A stretch of DNA of 64,000 bases from Lingula anatina (GCF_001039355.2 NW_019773881.1:459610-523609), one strand, 5' to 3'. Counted from the first letter of the stretch, positions 1 through 10,472 are shown. Program-made: numbers and translations. Notes: generated from the letters alone by a model not told the origin.

Positions 1-26
1 AAGCCTCATGTTCAGATTTTAATTGT

Positions 27-28
<2 letters not shown>

Positions 29-89
<61 letters not shown>
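29..89. repeat. (TA)n microsatellite
   Basis: Uninterrupted alternating TA. Similar TA runs lie at 1596-1640, 3275-3307, 21252-21330, 33046-33098 and 42925-42950. Confidence 0.95.
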
Positions 90-92
<3 letters not shown>

Positions 93-123
93 AAACTAAG
101 TCAACCCAAAACCTTCAGACTAT

Positions 124-309
124 CACCCCATTTCCATAGATTAGATCGACCTACTTTAGATCGACCTAACTCCCTGGCGGACACGAAAATTAATTACCCC
201 CTTAAAGCTTGCAGTAGGCGGGACGGACATTTAAGTCGGATTATCTGAAAGTAATCTAGTGAGACTCCCCGCGGGGATAGATCGATCTAAAATCTATGGG
301 AATAGAGCC
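124..309. mobile_element. PIF/Harbinger-type MITE, copy M1
   Basis: A 186-bp element whose ends are imperfect inverted repeats around the core ATAGATT.AGATCGA. It is flanked by TAT at 121-123 and 310-312. The same family recurs at 13584-13798, 16143-16367, 15435-15681, 18910-19156 and 34268-34514, there with TTA or TTG flanks. It has no coding capacity. Confidence 0.7.
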
Positions 310-1118
310 TATCTTTCACTATGAGCTAATTCTAAGTGACTGTCTTTGCTTATAAGACCTCAGGCACATGCTCACAGGACCCATACCAAAATAAGATCAT
401 CTCTTTAAGGCCCCACTATGCTATGCAGTTCTCAAGGGCCAATTTTCCATATTCCTTAAAACTTACATAAAAAAAAAAGTTATTGAGACAACGGCGACGA
501 CAGACGCCGGTGACGGCTATATGTACAGACACATTGTGTCTGTACACAAAAAAAAAAAAATTAGCAGGATCAATCTATCTCAGTGAGGATGGATTCTCAC
601 CAAGGTGCAGTCAATGTAATAAGCTCACTTGTCGGGCACGTCCCATCCTAACATAAAATACTTAGGTAAAGTCAGGAAAGCTTTGTGGTCTATGACTCTG
701 TTCATGTTGCAGTGTGAGGGGGTGTGCCAGACAAATTAAGCTGATCAAATTGACTGTACCTAAGCAAAATTCCCACTGAGATAGATCAATCCAGCTACTG
801 CGATAACTTCAATTCTGAACAAGGCCTATGACAGAAATATGTTAGAACTAGCAAGTGTTCTATTTCTAACAAATATTCAGACATAGGAAAAATTTTGAGA
901 AGTGAAGGTCCAGAGGATCTGTACTACAAAAGATCTGCAGTTGCTCCCAATTCTGTGCTGGTCGAACTAAGTATCTTATTTGTGTTAGTCTATGTTTAGC
1001 CTCTGACATATCTGCAAGCGGCGATGACCTATCAGACAATGAGTTTCCCCAAGTCTGAATATTTTGTAATTGGTTCTTATAAACGCAGTACATGAACTCA
1101 CTGCCAAGCAGGCTATAC
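310..1118. other. Non-coding, probable UGGT intron
   Basis: No supportable exon was seen. The stretch holds a perfect hairpin at 522-546 with arms TGTACAGACA and TGTCTGTACA, which is the terminal hairpin of a dispersed repeat also found at 5640-5666, 38194 and 63537. The expected next UGGT exon is not visible and probably lies left of the window. Confidence 0.5.
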
Positions 1119-1243
1119 CTAGTTTCTAGCATCAGTGGTGTCGACTCCCATTTGGCATCTAGTGACACAGAGACAAATTTGGACTTGGCATCTACTTCAC
1201 TGCAGGCATGCAGCACCAAGATAACTAACAAAACAAGCCCTGC
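1119..1243 (-). CDS. UGGT: UGGT-like coding exon 2 (end of signal peptide and mature N-terminus)
   Basis: Minus-strand exon of 125 nt with a pyrimidine-rich acceptor ending TTTGCAG at 1244-1250 and a donor GTATAG at 1118-1113. It encodes a hydrophobic stretch (AGLVLLVILVLHAC), then SEVDAKSKF, then VSVSLDAKWESTPLMLET, ending in phase 2 (AG). UDP-glucose:glycoprotein glucosyltransferases begin the mature protein with a segment of the form SL.AKW.STPLLLEAS, and their next exon continues from the split Ser codon. Both the sequence and the phase fit. UGGT is the ER-lumen folding sensor that re-glucosylates misfolded N-glycoproteins for another round of calnexin/calreticulin binding. Only this N-terminal piece is in the window; the rest would extend left. 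The assignment rests on about 30 recognisable residues, so a different ER protein cannot be fully excluded. Confidence 0.72.
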
Positions 1244-1609
1244 CTGCAAAAAAATGAAATGGGAATTAATTTTTATTACTTTAATTTCTAATTCTACACC
1301 ATGACAGATAAGAACATTTAAATGTACAGATCTGTATTTAAATCTGTATACAGACTGCATCAATATATAATTAAGTAAATGACAAGCAAATGCTTAAATG
1401 AAAATTAAATCAACAAATGGACAAAAGAACAAAATTTAAGATTTGGGTTATGATCCATTAATTAATAGGAAAATAAAAATGAAAATTTAAATTAGAATAT
1501 TAATAGTAATAAAATTCCCAATGCAATTTATCTGAAAGGCAGAAACACTGATCAAAGTTACCACATGTTGAAATAAGGAATATTAATGAAAAGTCATATA
1601 TATATATAT

Positions 1610-1640
<31 letters not shown>

Positions 1641-1844
1641 CAGAGGCGTAATCAGACCTTTTAAAATTGTACACACAGATTTTCAAGATTCCCATGTACA
1701 CTTAAGCGAACAGATAAAGGGCAGATAAAATTAAATGTGTCAAATATCATAGCTCACTTTTCACCAGTAATAAAATCATCAGTTTTAACTCGTTCAGTTT
1801 TAAAATGTTAAATACATTCCGGTGATTTAATTAAGTTCCGTTTT
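1244..1844. other. Intronic AT-rich stretch
   Basis: AT-rich sequence with a (TA)n tract at 1596-1640 and no coding signal. It lies between the UGGT-like exon 2 and its candidate first exons. Confidence 0.5.
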
Positions 1845-2190
1845 ATTATTTCACTCAGAACCAAACAATCGATACGATCCTCCACTGACGCTCCTTCCTG
1901 AACGAACTCCATTGAATGAATATGAAAATTTCCTTCTCGTCTCGCTGAGACCGAGTCGGTTGATGATCTTCCGCAAACAAAAGCCATTGAACGAATATGA
2001 GGTTGCAAACGATCTCCCGCTGACGATACAAAAATTGCATTCTCGTCTCGCTCTTTGGCAAATGAAGTCTCTTTAACAAATATGAAAATTGCCTCCTCGT
2101 CTCTATCGGATTGCGAATGATCTCTCGCTGAAAATAAAAAATTGCCTTTTTGTCTATCAGCTTTGTCAGGTGCCATATGTATGAAGGTCT
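1845..2190. repeat. Degenerate tandem repeat
   Basis: Variants of GAACGAATATGAAAATTGC and TTCTCGTCTCGCT recur three to four times with irregular spacing near 1905-1945, 1990-2050 and 2075-2105. A 133-residue minus-strand open frame over it (2209-1808) repeats DE.AIF-like blocks and is best explained by the repeat itself. Confidence 0.5.
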
Positions 2191-2730
2191 GGAAGGTGTT
2201 CCCTTTCATAATTTGGCAGTTAGTTTGCTAAGAGTTTGTTTAGGGCGTAGACGTGTTTTGTACCGCATGAAGGCCACTCTTGTCACTGCAGCATACGGCG
2301 TGGAATGTGTATTTTAAAGTTAATGAAAATATTATATTGTGTTTTGTAAGCTTTAGAAAGTAGTTTCTTCATGACTGAATAATAGCCTGCACTACAGATT
2401 AAAGTAGTATCATTCAACTGGACGCATCATAAAAGCTGGGTACGTCAAATTACTCTTAGAAAATTTTATGCAATTTTATGCCACCCAGACAAGCCAAGAC
2501 GTCATTTTTTTTTAAATCTTAAACCGTCTAGCCCTCATTGAAAATATAGGCCATCTGGTGATGTCAGCGGCCGTCCAAATGACTGCTGGATGGTTCGCTT
2601 GGAAAAGCCTTGCTCATAACGGTATATTTATTTAACAAGGGGCTTACTGACGCAAATTTTGGACACTTATTGTGCCTGCTTGTATCGAGCTAAATTCTGA
2701 ATAACAGCGCCGCACTGCTGTTCAATGTGG

Positions 2731-3102
2731 TTTGCTTCAGTTATCCTGAGTTCTCAGAAAATAATCTGAAAAACAGTTGATCATTACACTATTATTAAGC
2801 CTTCTTGCGATCTTGTGATATCCATGGTCAGCTTCTCTAAGTTGAACTTATATACAGTGTATGGTATCACCCAGCTTACAGTTCTGATATATTTAAGTTT
2901 AATTATTTGTTTGTAATTCTAAAAATTGCACATGCCACCCTGTTTTCTTCAACTATCAAAATTTGGGAATAAGAGCACTTTTTGCTTAAGAGTTTAAAAT
3001 ACACAGCAACATTTGCTTCAGTTATCCTGAATTCTCAGAAAATAATCTGAAAAACAGTTGATCGTCGCACTATTACGCCTTCTTGCTATCTTGTGATATC
3101 CA
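2731..3102. repeat. Direct duplication of ~92 bp
   Basis: 2731-2823 and 3012-3102 are near-identical, both running from TTTGCTTCAGTTATCCTGA to CTTGTGATATCC. A short companion, TTTAAAATACACAGCAACA, recurs after each. Nothing coding was seen from 2210 to 3140. Confidence 0.85.
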
Positions 3103-3271
3103 AGTTTAAAATACACAGCAACATTTGGAACACACAAAAATGTTTGTTATAATAAGGCAAATCCATCCTCTTTTGCACGAAAGCGCTCCCATTGTTATCA
3201 AACACATAGGAATGTTTTGAAAGGCATTCAAAGATGATAACCCAATGTTGTTATCCAGTATCAGGGACGTG

Positions 3272-3311
<40 letters not shown>

Positions 3312-4104
3312 CTCACATCCAAAATTATAAGTTCCAACAACAATGAGACATCAAAATTTCAACTTGGCGCCAATCTTATGAGCACACTTTCCACTTAGAA
3401 TATATATATATACACAGCATCATATTTTGCTATATATTCATTTAAACCACAGCTAGCAGTAGAACAAAAGACTTGGCTGCTGTATTCCACATACAGGCAT
3501 ATCACGTACTAGTGCGTTTCATGCTCTGTTGCACTCCCGTTACTCACTAGCTAATAAGGGCCCAGTATCTGTTTATCGGGTCCTAGCGCCTACCACGGAT
3601 CAGACATCAATGAAAACAAGTCATTTCTCAAACTTTTGATATCATGAAACAGCATTTATCCAAAAACTGATAGTTAGCGTTCTCGAATTTGAATGACAAG
3701 TTGCTCAAAATACAGATTGTGAAAACGAAAGTTTAAAAATCTACACATCCAAAGTAAATGTCCTGCCTTCTTTGACAATGACAATTTTCTTAATCTGTGA
3801 AGGCATGTGAGGTATCAAGGTATCATCACCATCATTACATGATGGGCACGGGTGGATCCAGGATTATTTGAAGGGGGTTGGGGGGGGTCCAAAATGACAG
3901 GCCTCAGTTGTGAAGCTGCTCATCGCCCCTTGGTGTGGGGTTTGGGGCCTGCTCAAGGGCCCAATTTTTGATGTTTTGGAGAGCAAACTGTATATAAGAA
4001 GGCCAAATAAGCTCAAGGGTCAGAAGAGAAAAGCATAAGGCAATAAAGGTTGCCGTCTTGGATCTACTTGATCATAACAAACCCGTGTTCATCACACATA
4101 CATG

Positions 4105-4428
4105 GGTACTTTTGTAGTATACCCCCCCACCCTGTAACTTCCTGAAACTTTCATTTTTCAAACATTTTTTTTACATTGTCTTTTTCACCTATGTCAAAGC
4201 TGTTGAAATAAAATGTTTTTGTAATTACCTGTGGTCTTTTTATTAGTTTTAATCATGTTTAATCCACCCCATTGAAATACAATATGAAAATTTACAATGT
4301 ACCCGCAGTCAATAACTTGCCGCGTTTTAGTTGGCTACTCTACCTTATTTTATGTGAACATAGGATTGATACAATGTATACTTGGACTTCCNGGGGTGGT
4401 GGGGGGGGGGGTATACTACAAAAGTACC
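4105..4428. mobile_element. MITE with 8-bp target duplication (hAT-like)
   Basis: Terminal inverted repeats begin GGTACTTTTGTAGTATACCC and continue into a C/G homopolymer-rich part. The target duplication CATACATG is at 4097-4104 and 4429-4436. D2 contains the unoccupied site CATACATG once, at 7979-7986. An 8-bp duplication is typical of the hAT superfamily. A single n at 4392 lies in its G-rich part. Confidence 0.85.
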
Positions 4429-4768
4429 CATACATGTACAGTTAACAGAATACTACTAGTGCGTGGTCAACAATCACTGTCTTTGAGTCATTCACACAGC
4501 CTCCATCGCAAACTTCAATAAATTTCATATCTTCGGGAATTTTGTAACGAAAAACACTAAACAAGATTATGAAGAAAATCACTTCATTCTAACAATTATT
4601 CTATCTACAAACTGAAAATTTTTGACGCAAAAATCTCTTAAATTGTGGCCTCTATCACCGGACGGAAATTCGACCACGAACTCACACACAATCGCACAAT
4701 CAGGCAAATAAGCTGAGCAGTAGACTTACAAAAATATTTCGCAAATAATAAACACGAATGCTGCTTAC

Positions 4769-4935
4769 CATTATAGCCGGAATCTTCATGTCGTCTGAGA
4801 ATTAGAAATGCACCGGAAAGGCATCTGCGCAGACTCGGACTCCTTCTTGAGGAGAGTTGAGATAAACAAACAGTCGGGTTTACAAACAGAAATACCCCAC
4901 CCCATTAATGCTAGAAACATTAATTCCCATTGATT
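4769..4935 (-). CDS. UGGT: UGGT-like first exon and 5' UTR (D1 copy)
   Basis: Minus-strand exon whose last 21 nt (4789-4769) read ATG-K-I-P-A-I-M, followed directly by the donor GTAAGC. It ends in phase 0. Exon 2 at 1243 starts in phase 0 with A-G-L-V, so splicing gives MKIPAIM followed by a strongly hydrophobic run, a convincing signal peptide. The 5' part (about 4790-4935) is shared by the copies at 8656-8822 and, inverted, 11945-12113, which suggests that a promoter and 5' UTR were duplicated together. This is the only copy with the upstream ATG. The intron to exon 2 would be about 3.5 kb. The splice is inferred, not observed. Confidence 0.55.
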
Positions 4936-5104
4936 TGTAAAGGTCAGCCCCGTCCTAGATTTTGAACCAATTGGCCACGCTTACACCATTTATCTGCACC
5001 AATATATTGACACCGCCACCAACCTGACATTAAAGAATAAAGTTTACACTATTGCCGCAGATCGACGACGATACCGGTTATGCAATCATCTTACTTAAAT
5101 GACC

Positions 5105-5582
5105 TGGACCAATCCCAACGCTTTGAGCTACCCAGCAAGGGCTAACACTTGCCAGCCACTACAGTGGCTAGATCACATTATAACATCTTTGACTTTCAAA
5201 TTAAAGTGACTACAGCCGATTTCCACAGCATCTACATTCCGATTGTGGTAGTTGAGCTGCCACAATCGGAATATCAATGCTGTCGAAATTGGTTTAGTCC
5301 CTTTGTAGTACTTTTAAAATGCTGGAATTGGTCAGGACCAGCGCAATCGATGTGTCGCAATAGGTCAGGCTCAACTACCACAATTGGAAAATCGAAGATG
5401 TTAAATTAGGATCTAGCCCCTGTAGCAGCTGCTGGATTTTGACTCTGGCTTGGTAGCTCAGTTGGTAGAGCAGTGGCTTGGTGTGAAAGAGTCCCAGGTT
5501 TGAATCCCAGAGGAAGCCTGGAGTTTTTCTCCCAGTCTATCGATTGGTCCAGCTCAACTACCATAATCGGAGTGTCGATGCT
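5105..5582. repeat. tRNA-derived repeat cluster after D1
   Basis: Contains one tRNA-like head (5447-5518) embedded in a body made of alternating CGATTGG and CAATCGG blocks around CAACTACCACAATCGG and GATGCTGTCGAAAT. It is the same unit as the larger cluster at 9010-11945, and it ends at the single n at 5583. Confidence 0.8.
5447..5518 (+). repeat. tRNA-like SINE head, copy 1
   Basis: 72-bp segment with a D-arm/A-box block (TAGCTCAGTTGGTAGAGC) and a B-box block (GGTTTGAATCC). The anticodon arm and most of the T-stem and acceptor pairs do not form, so it is a tRNA-derived repeat, not a functional tRNA. Confidence 0.8.
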
Positions 5583-5583
5583 N

Positions 5584-5670
5584 AAGGAAAGTGCACGGCG
5601 CCGACATCGGCGAGGACAGACGCAGATGATGGCAATATGTACAGACACAGATGTGTCTGTACATAAAAAT
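5584..5670 (-). repeat. Truncated copy of the TGTACAGACA-hairpin repeat
   Basis: Reading leftwards from 5670 it starts with the hairpin (arms TGTACAGACA and TGTCTGTACA) and continues GCCATCATCTGCGTCTGTC up to the n at 5583. It matches the copies at 38194 and 63537. Confidence 0.75.
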
Positions 5671-5901
5671 GAATGTTACAATAAGGCAAATCCATCCTCT
5701 TTTGCAAGAAAGTGCTCCCATTGTTATCAAACACATTGGAATGTTTTGAAAGACATTCAAAGATGATAACCCATTGTTGTTATCCAGTATCATGGATGTG
5801 CTGTTATATACATATATATATATACATATATATATATATACATACATACACACACACACACACACAATTAAAATAAATAAATAAATAAACAAAAGATATG
5901 C

Positions 5902-5967
5902 AATAACCCCGACTCTGAGTTTCACGGGCATACCCAGAAGGTGTGCCCAATCGTCAGGAGGTTTATT
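5902..5967 (-). ncRNA. Hammerhead ribozyme motif, left arm
   Basis: Minus strand: core CTGACGA at 5957-5951, a long helix II with inner mismatches, GAAA at 5923-5920, a 3-bp helix III, then GTC at 5913-5911 as the predicted cleavage site. Helix I pairs 5967-5958 with 5910-5902 (nine pairs, one bulged A), including a G-C pair next to the cleavage site. All core nucleotides of the type I fold are present. The pair closing helix II beside the core is U-U, which could weaken activity. Confidence 0.75.
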
Positions 5968-6114
5968 TGAAAATGGTTTTATTAGCCGTTTTACATACAC
6001 AGCGTGACGACACTTAAGTCGCACGCCGTGTTAGTTACGTCACTTTATGCCCACACATGGTAATTATTTCAGTTTTTTTATTCAGAGTATCTGGTGTTAT
6101 CATTATCAACAGTT

Positions 6115-7016
6115 AACCTAGACTTAGAATCCGGGAAACACAGGCCGTTTGTAAAACCGAACGCCCAGCCGATCTATGTTCACAAAAACTCAAATCACCC
6201 CCCCCCCCCAATAATAAGGAACATTCCTAAAGCCATCGGCAAAAGATTGCAACCCCTTTCGTCTGAAGGAGTGGTAGCAGAAGAATCAGATAACGTATAC
6301 ACGACGGCCCTTCAAACCGCGGGCTATACCGTAATGTCGTTGGGTAATAACTCTAAAGCAAGCAGCTCTCGTCACAGTGAAAAGACAAAACAGGAAACTT
6401 ATTTGGTTCAACCCACCATACTCGAAAAATGTAAGAACGAAAATTGGGCATATATTCCTCCAGTTGCTAGACAAACATTTCCCTCGCGGAAGCAAGCTTT
6501 ATCGATTATTCAACAGATCGACTGTAAAAGTAAGCTACTGTTGTATGAAAAACATACAGCAAATCATTCATGGTCACAATAAAAAAATTCTCAAAAACAT
6601 GTCAGTTAACACTCAAGATAAGAAATGTAATTGTAGAGCTCCAAGTAAGTGTCCTTTGAGAGGGGAATGTTTGTCTAGCAACATTGTGTACCAAGCATCA
6701 GTTACTACTAAGGACAAATGCATGAAATATATAGGTCTTTGTGGTGGGCAATTTAAGATACAATAATCACACCAAGTCATTTAGAGACAAGAAATATGCT
6801 GCAGATACTGAATTATCCAAATACATTTGGAAATTAACAGAAAATAAAACCCAGTATGACATTAGATGGGACATCATAAAGAAATCAACACCGCAAAGGA
6901 GAAATCAGCACCTATGCAATCTTTGCTTAGACGAAAAACTGTTGATAATGATAACACCAGATACTCTGAATAAAAGAACTGAAATAATTACCATGTGTCG
7001 GCATAAAGTGACGTAA
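6115..7016 (+). pseudogene. Penelope-like reverse transcriptase C-terminus and GIY-YIG endonuclease, frameshifted
   Basis: Three successive plus-strand frames carry one protein. The first (6115 to about 6385) holds the RT thumb side with a KNSNHPPP block and I.K.LP-type spacing. The second (about 6377-6750) holds WFNPPYSKNV, the LLDKHFP block, then the Cys cluster CNCRAPSKCPLRGECL and the GIY-YIG start KYIGLCGGQFK. The third (about 6745-7016) holds NHTKSF, TELSKYIWKL, CNLCLDEKL and the end RTEIITMCRH. This order is diagnostic of the Penelope-like family with a C-terminal GIY-YIG nuclease, which nicks target DNA for reverse transcription. Two frameshifts (near 6385 and 6750) and the absence of the catalytic RT core make it inactive. 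It is 5'-truncated. Confidence 0.88.
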
Positions 7017-7083
7017 CTAACACGGCGTGCTACGTAAGTGTTGTCACGCTGTGTATGCAAAACTGCTAATAAAACCATTTTCA

Positions 7084-7149
7084 AATAAACCTCCTGACGA
7101 TCGGGCACACCTTCTGGGTATGCCCGTGAAACTCGGAGTCAGGGTTATT
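7084..7149 (+). ncRNA. Hammerhead ribozyme motif, right arm
   Basis: Plus strand: core CTGACGA 7094-7100; helix II of six pairs (7102-7107 with 7121-7126) plus an inner three-pair stem closed by a 5-nt loop; GAAA 7128-7131; helix III A7131-T7139, C7132-G7138, T7133-A7137; cleavage site GTC 7138-7140. Helix I pairs 7084-7092 with 7142-7149; the pair next to the site is C-A here but C-G in the left arm. The short helix III matches the minimal type I hammerheads reported for Penelope-like elements and retrozymes. Confidence 0.78.
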
Positions 7150-7375
7150 GCATGTCTTTTGATTATTTATTTATTTATTTATTTTAATTGTGTACAAATG
7201 CTCCGTATTGTTGAGCACTCTGTTCCACACTTACGCTTGTTATATATACTCACATCCATAATTATAAGTTCCAACAACAATGGGACATGGCCATAAAAAT
7301 TCTAACTTGGCACTAATCTTATGAGCACACTTACCACTTAGAATATGCATCATATTTTGCTATATATTCATTTAA

Positions 7376-7712
7376 AGGCATAATAACTCTTTGTATGAGA
7401 CCTATATTTCACAATAATAACCTTGTGAATAACTCATAGAAATATAATATATTCTGTTTTACCACAAAAACAGCAGTTATAGCTTTTATTCTGATATTTG
7501 AACTTGGCTTTAGACCACGTGACCTCCATTGATGTCTATACTCTGTTAAAATCTCTTAAGAGATTTTAACAAAAAACCAAACTTTTTAGAAAAAAACCAG
7601 GGACTAACTTTGAATGTAAAAATGGATTCATTAACCATTGGTAAGTATGGGAAAATTGTTGTTTACTCCAGGAAAATTCATTTTTTGGCCGAAACGAAGA
7701 GTTATTATTGCT
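7376..7712. mobile_element. TTAA-specific MITE, copy 1
   Basis: 337 bp with imperfect terminal inverted repeats (AGGCATAATAACTCTTTG and its partner), flanked by TTAA at 7372-7375 and 7713-7716. D1 has the empty site, a single TTAA at 3442-3445 in otherwise matching sequence. TTAA duplication is typical of piggyBac and some other cut-and-paste groups; the termini do not decide which. Confidence 0.85.
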
Positions 7713-8015
7713 TTAAACCACAGGTAGTGCGTAGAACAAGACAGGCATGTAATGCACCAGTGCAATTCACAGTCTGTTGCACTCCCGTTACTCACTAGCT
7801 AATAAGGGCCCAGTATCTGTATATCGGGTCCTAGTGCCTACCACGGATCAGACATCAATGAAAACAAGTCGTTTCTCAAACTTTTGATATCATGAAACAG
7901 CATTTATCCAAAAACTGATAATTAGAGTTTTGGATCTAATTGGCTATGATTGATCATAACAAACCCGTGTTCATCACACATACATGTACAGTTAACAGAG
8001 TACTACTAGTACATG

Positions 8016-8376
8016 CAGACATGCTGAAACTGTTGGTCCGATCAGTCATGACAGGGAAAATTTGTCCGGACCGGTAAAAAATTGGACTTGGTCGGTACAA
8101 AGGACCGATAACTGTTTTAAGAACCACAATTTTGAATTTACAGTCATCATTCGACATACTTCACTATTAAAATTATATAAAACCCAAAGCGTTTTTCCCC
8201 TCCATTTTAAACCTATCACATTCACAAACAAAGTTAGCTTCCCAATCTTACTGACAGTATCTGTCTCAAACGAATAGGGTGTTTTTCGGTCCAACAAAAA
8301 TCCATTTGGTCCAGCAAATTTTTCATTACTGCCGGTCCAAATGTCCGACCATTCTGAAAAGTTTTCAGCATGTCTG
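8016..8376. mobile_element. MITE with CAGACATGCTGAAA termini and 5-bp duplication
   Basis: 361 bp with inverted termini CAGACATGCTGAAA and TTTCAGCATGTCTG. Flanks are ACATG (8011-8015) and ACGTG (8377-8381); D1 shows the unoccupied GCGTG at the same position. It has no coding capacity. Confidence 0.75.
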
Positions 8377-8655
8377 ACGTGGTCAACAATCACTGTTTTT
8401 GAGTCATTCACGCAACCTCCACCACAAACTTAAATAATTTTCACATCTTCAGGAATTTTGTAACGAAAAAATCACTAAACAAGATTATGAAGAAAATCAG
8501 TTCATTTTAACAATTATCTATATCTACAAATTGAAAATTGTGGCCTCTATCACCGGACGACCACGAACTCACACACAATCGCACAATCAGGCAAATAAGC
8601 TGAGCAGTAGACTTACAAACATCTTTCGCAAATAATAAACAGGTATGCTGCTTAC

Positions 8656-8822
8656 CATTTTAGCCGGAATCTTCGTGTCGTCTGAGAATTGGAAATGCAC
8701 CGGAAACGCATCTGCGCAGACTCGGACTCCTTCTTGAGGAGAGTTGAGATAAACAAACAGTCGGGTTTACAAACAGAAATGCCCCACCCCATTAATGCTA
8801 GAAATTTTAATTCCCATTGATT
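8656..8822 (-). promoter_or_regulatory. Second UGGT-like first exon and promoter copy (D2)
   Basis: Same sequence and the same GTAAGC donor as the D1 first exon, but the upstream start codon is ACG. An ATG is retained as the last codon of the exon (8658-8656), so splicing to exon 2 would still give M-A-G-L-V. It could be an alternative promoter or a relic. Confidence 0.5.
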
Positions 8823-9239
8823 TGTAAAGGTCAGCCCCGTCCTAGATTTTGAACCAATTGGCCACGCTTACACCATTTATCTGCACCAATATATTGACAC
8901 CGCCACCAACTTGGCAATTAAAGAATAAATTTTACACTATTGCCGCAGATCGACGACGATACCGGTTATACAATCATCTTACTTAAATGACCTGGGACCA
9001 ATCGCAACGCTTTACACACACCGAAATTGCGACAAATTCCAGTAATGAGAGCGATGGGGGGGGGGGGGGATGCTGTCGAAATCGGCTCTAGTCCCTTTGT
9101 AGTACTTTAAAAATACTAAAATTGGCCAGGAATAGCGCAATCGTGTGTCGCGATTGGTCAGGCTCAACTATCACAATCGGAATTTCGATGCTGTCAAAAT
9201 CGGCTCTAGCCCCTGTAACAGCTGCTGGATTTTGACTTT

Positions 9240-9311
9240 GGCTCGGTAGCTCAGTTGGTAGAGCAGTGGCTTGGTGTGCAAGAGTCCCAGGTATGAATCC
9301 CAGAGGGAGCC
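9240..9311 (+). repeat. tRNA-like SINE head, copy 2
   Basis: A box GGTAGCTCAGTTGGTAGAGC; B box altered to GGTATGAATCC. Confidence 0.8.
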
Positions 9312-9541
9312 TGGAGTTTTTCTCCCAGCCTATCGATTGGTCCAACTCAACTACCACAATCGGAGTGTAGATGCTGTCGAAATTGGCTCTAGTCCCTATG
9401 TAGTACTTTAAAAATGCTGGAATTGGTACGTAAAAGCACAATCGGTGTGTTGCGATTGGTCAGGCTTAACAATCACTATCGGAATGTCGATGATGTCGAA
9501 ATCGGCTCTAGCCCCTGTAGCAGCTGCCGGATTTTGACTCT

Positions 9542-9613
9542 GGCTAGGTAGTTCAGTTGGTAGAGCAGTGGCTTGGTGTGCAAGAGTCCCAGGTTCGAAT
9601 CCCAGAGGGAGCC
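9542..9613 (+). repeat. tRNA-like SINE head, copy 3
   Basis: A box with one change (TAGTTCAGTTGG); B box GGTTCGAATCC intact. Confidence 0.8.
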
Positions 9614-9952
9614 TGGGGTTTTTCTCCCAGTCTATCCATTGGTCCAGCTCAACTACCACAATTGGAGTGTCGATGCTGTCGAAATCGGCTTTAGTACCTA
9701 TATAATACTTTAAAAATACTAGAATTGGTCAGAACTCGCGAAATCTGTTTGTCACGATTGGTTCGGCTCAACTACCACAATCGGAATGTCGATGCTGTCG
9801 AAATCGGCTGTAGTCCCTTTAAAAATGCTGGAATTGGTCAGGACTCGCGAAATCTGTTTGGCGCAATTGGTTCTGCTCAACTACCACAATCGGAATGTCG
9901 ATGATGTCGGAATCGGCTCTAGCCCCTGTAGCGGCTGCCGGATTTTGACTCT

Positions 9953-10024
9953 GGCTAGGTAGCTCAGTTGGTAGAGCAGTGGCTTGGTGTGCAAGAGTCC
10001 CAGGTTCGAATCCCAGAGGGAGCC
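9953..10024 (+). repeat. tRNA-like SINE head, copy 4
   Basis: Both the A box and the B box match the consensus. Confidence 0.8.
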
Positions 10025-10472
10025 TGGGGTTTTTCTATCAGTCTATCCATTGGTCCAGCTCAACTACCACAATCGCAGTGTCGATGCTGTCGAAATTGGC
10101 TCTAGTCCCTTTGTGGAACTTAAAATTGGTCAGGACTCGCGAAATCTGTTTGTTGCGATTGGTTCAGCTCAACTACCACAATCAGAATGTTGATGCTGTC
10201 AAAATCAGCTCTAATCCCTTTGTAGTACTTTAAAAATGCTGGAATTGGTCAGGACTAGCGCACTCGGTGTGTCGCGATTGGTCAGGCTCAACAATCACTA
10301 TCGGAATGTCGATGATGTCGAAATCGGCTGTAGTCCCTTTAAAAATGCTGGAATTGGTCGGGACTCACGAAATCTGTTAGTCGCCATTGGTTCTACTCAA
10401 CTACCACAATCGGAATGTCGATGATGTCGAAATCAGCTCTAGCCCCTGTAGCAACTGCCGGATTTTGACTCT

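Larger units (their letters stand above)
3142..5105. repeat. Segmental duplication copy D1
   Basis: Collinear with D2 (5662-9005). It lacks the Penelope-like insert, the TTAA MITE and the CAGACATG MITE present in D2. It has its own 324-bp MITE (4105-4428) and an extra stretch at about 3685-4058 that D2 lacks. It carries the intact-start version of the UGGT first exon. Confidence 0.85.
5863..7193 (+). mobile_element. Penelope-like element with inverted terminal arms
   Basis: A central broken coding part (6115-7016) is flanked by two ~250-bp inverted arms: 5863-6114 (minus) and 6937-7193 (plus). The arms contain the end of the coding region, the 3' UTR, a hammerhead-ribozyme motif and an ATTTATTT tail. 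The left arm is therefore an inverted partial copy of the element's own 3' end. Terminal repeats of this kind (pLTRs), sometimes inverted, are known for Penelope-like elements. The element interrupts a TA/CA microsatellite that is uninterrupted in D1 at 3275-3310. Confidence 0.85.
5662..9005. repeat. Segmental duplication copy D2
   Basis: Collinear with D1 but interrupted by a Penelope-like element (about 5820-7240), a TTAA MITE (7376-7712) and a CAGACATG MITE (8016-8376). At each position D1 supplies the uninterrupted sequence. Confidence 0.85.

Noticed and set aside
1808-2209. 133-codon minus-strand open frame
   Set aside because: It overlies a degenerate tandem repeat and reflects its periodicity; no domain or splice context.
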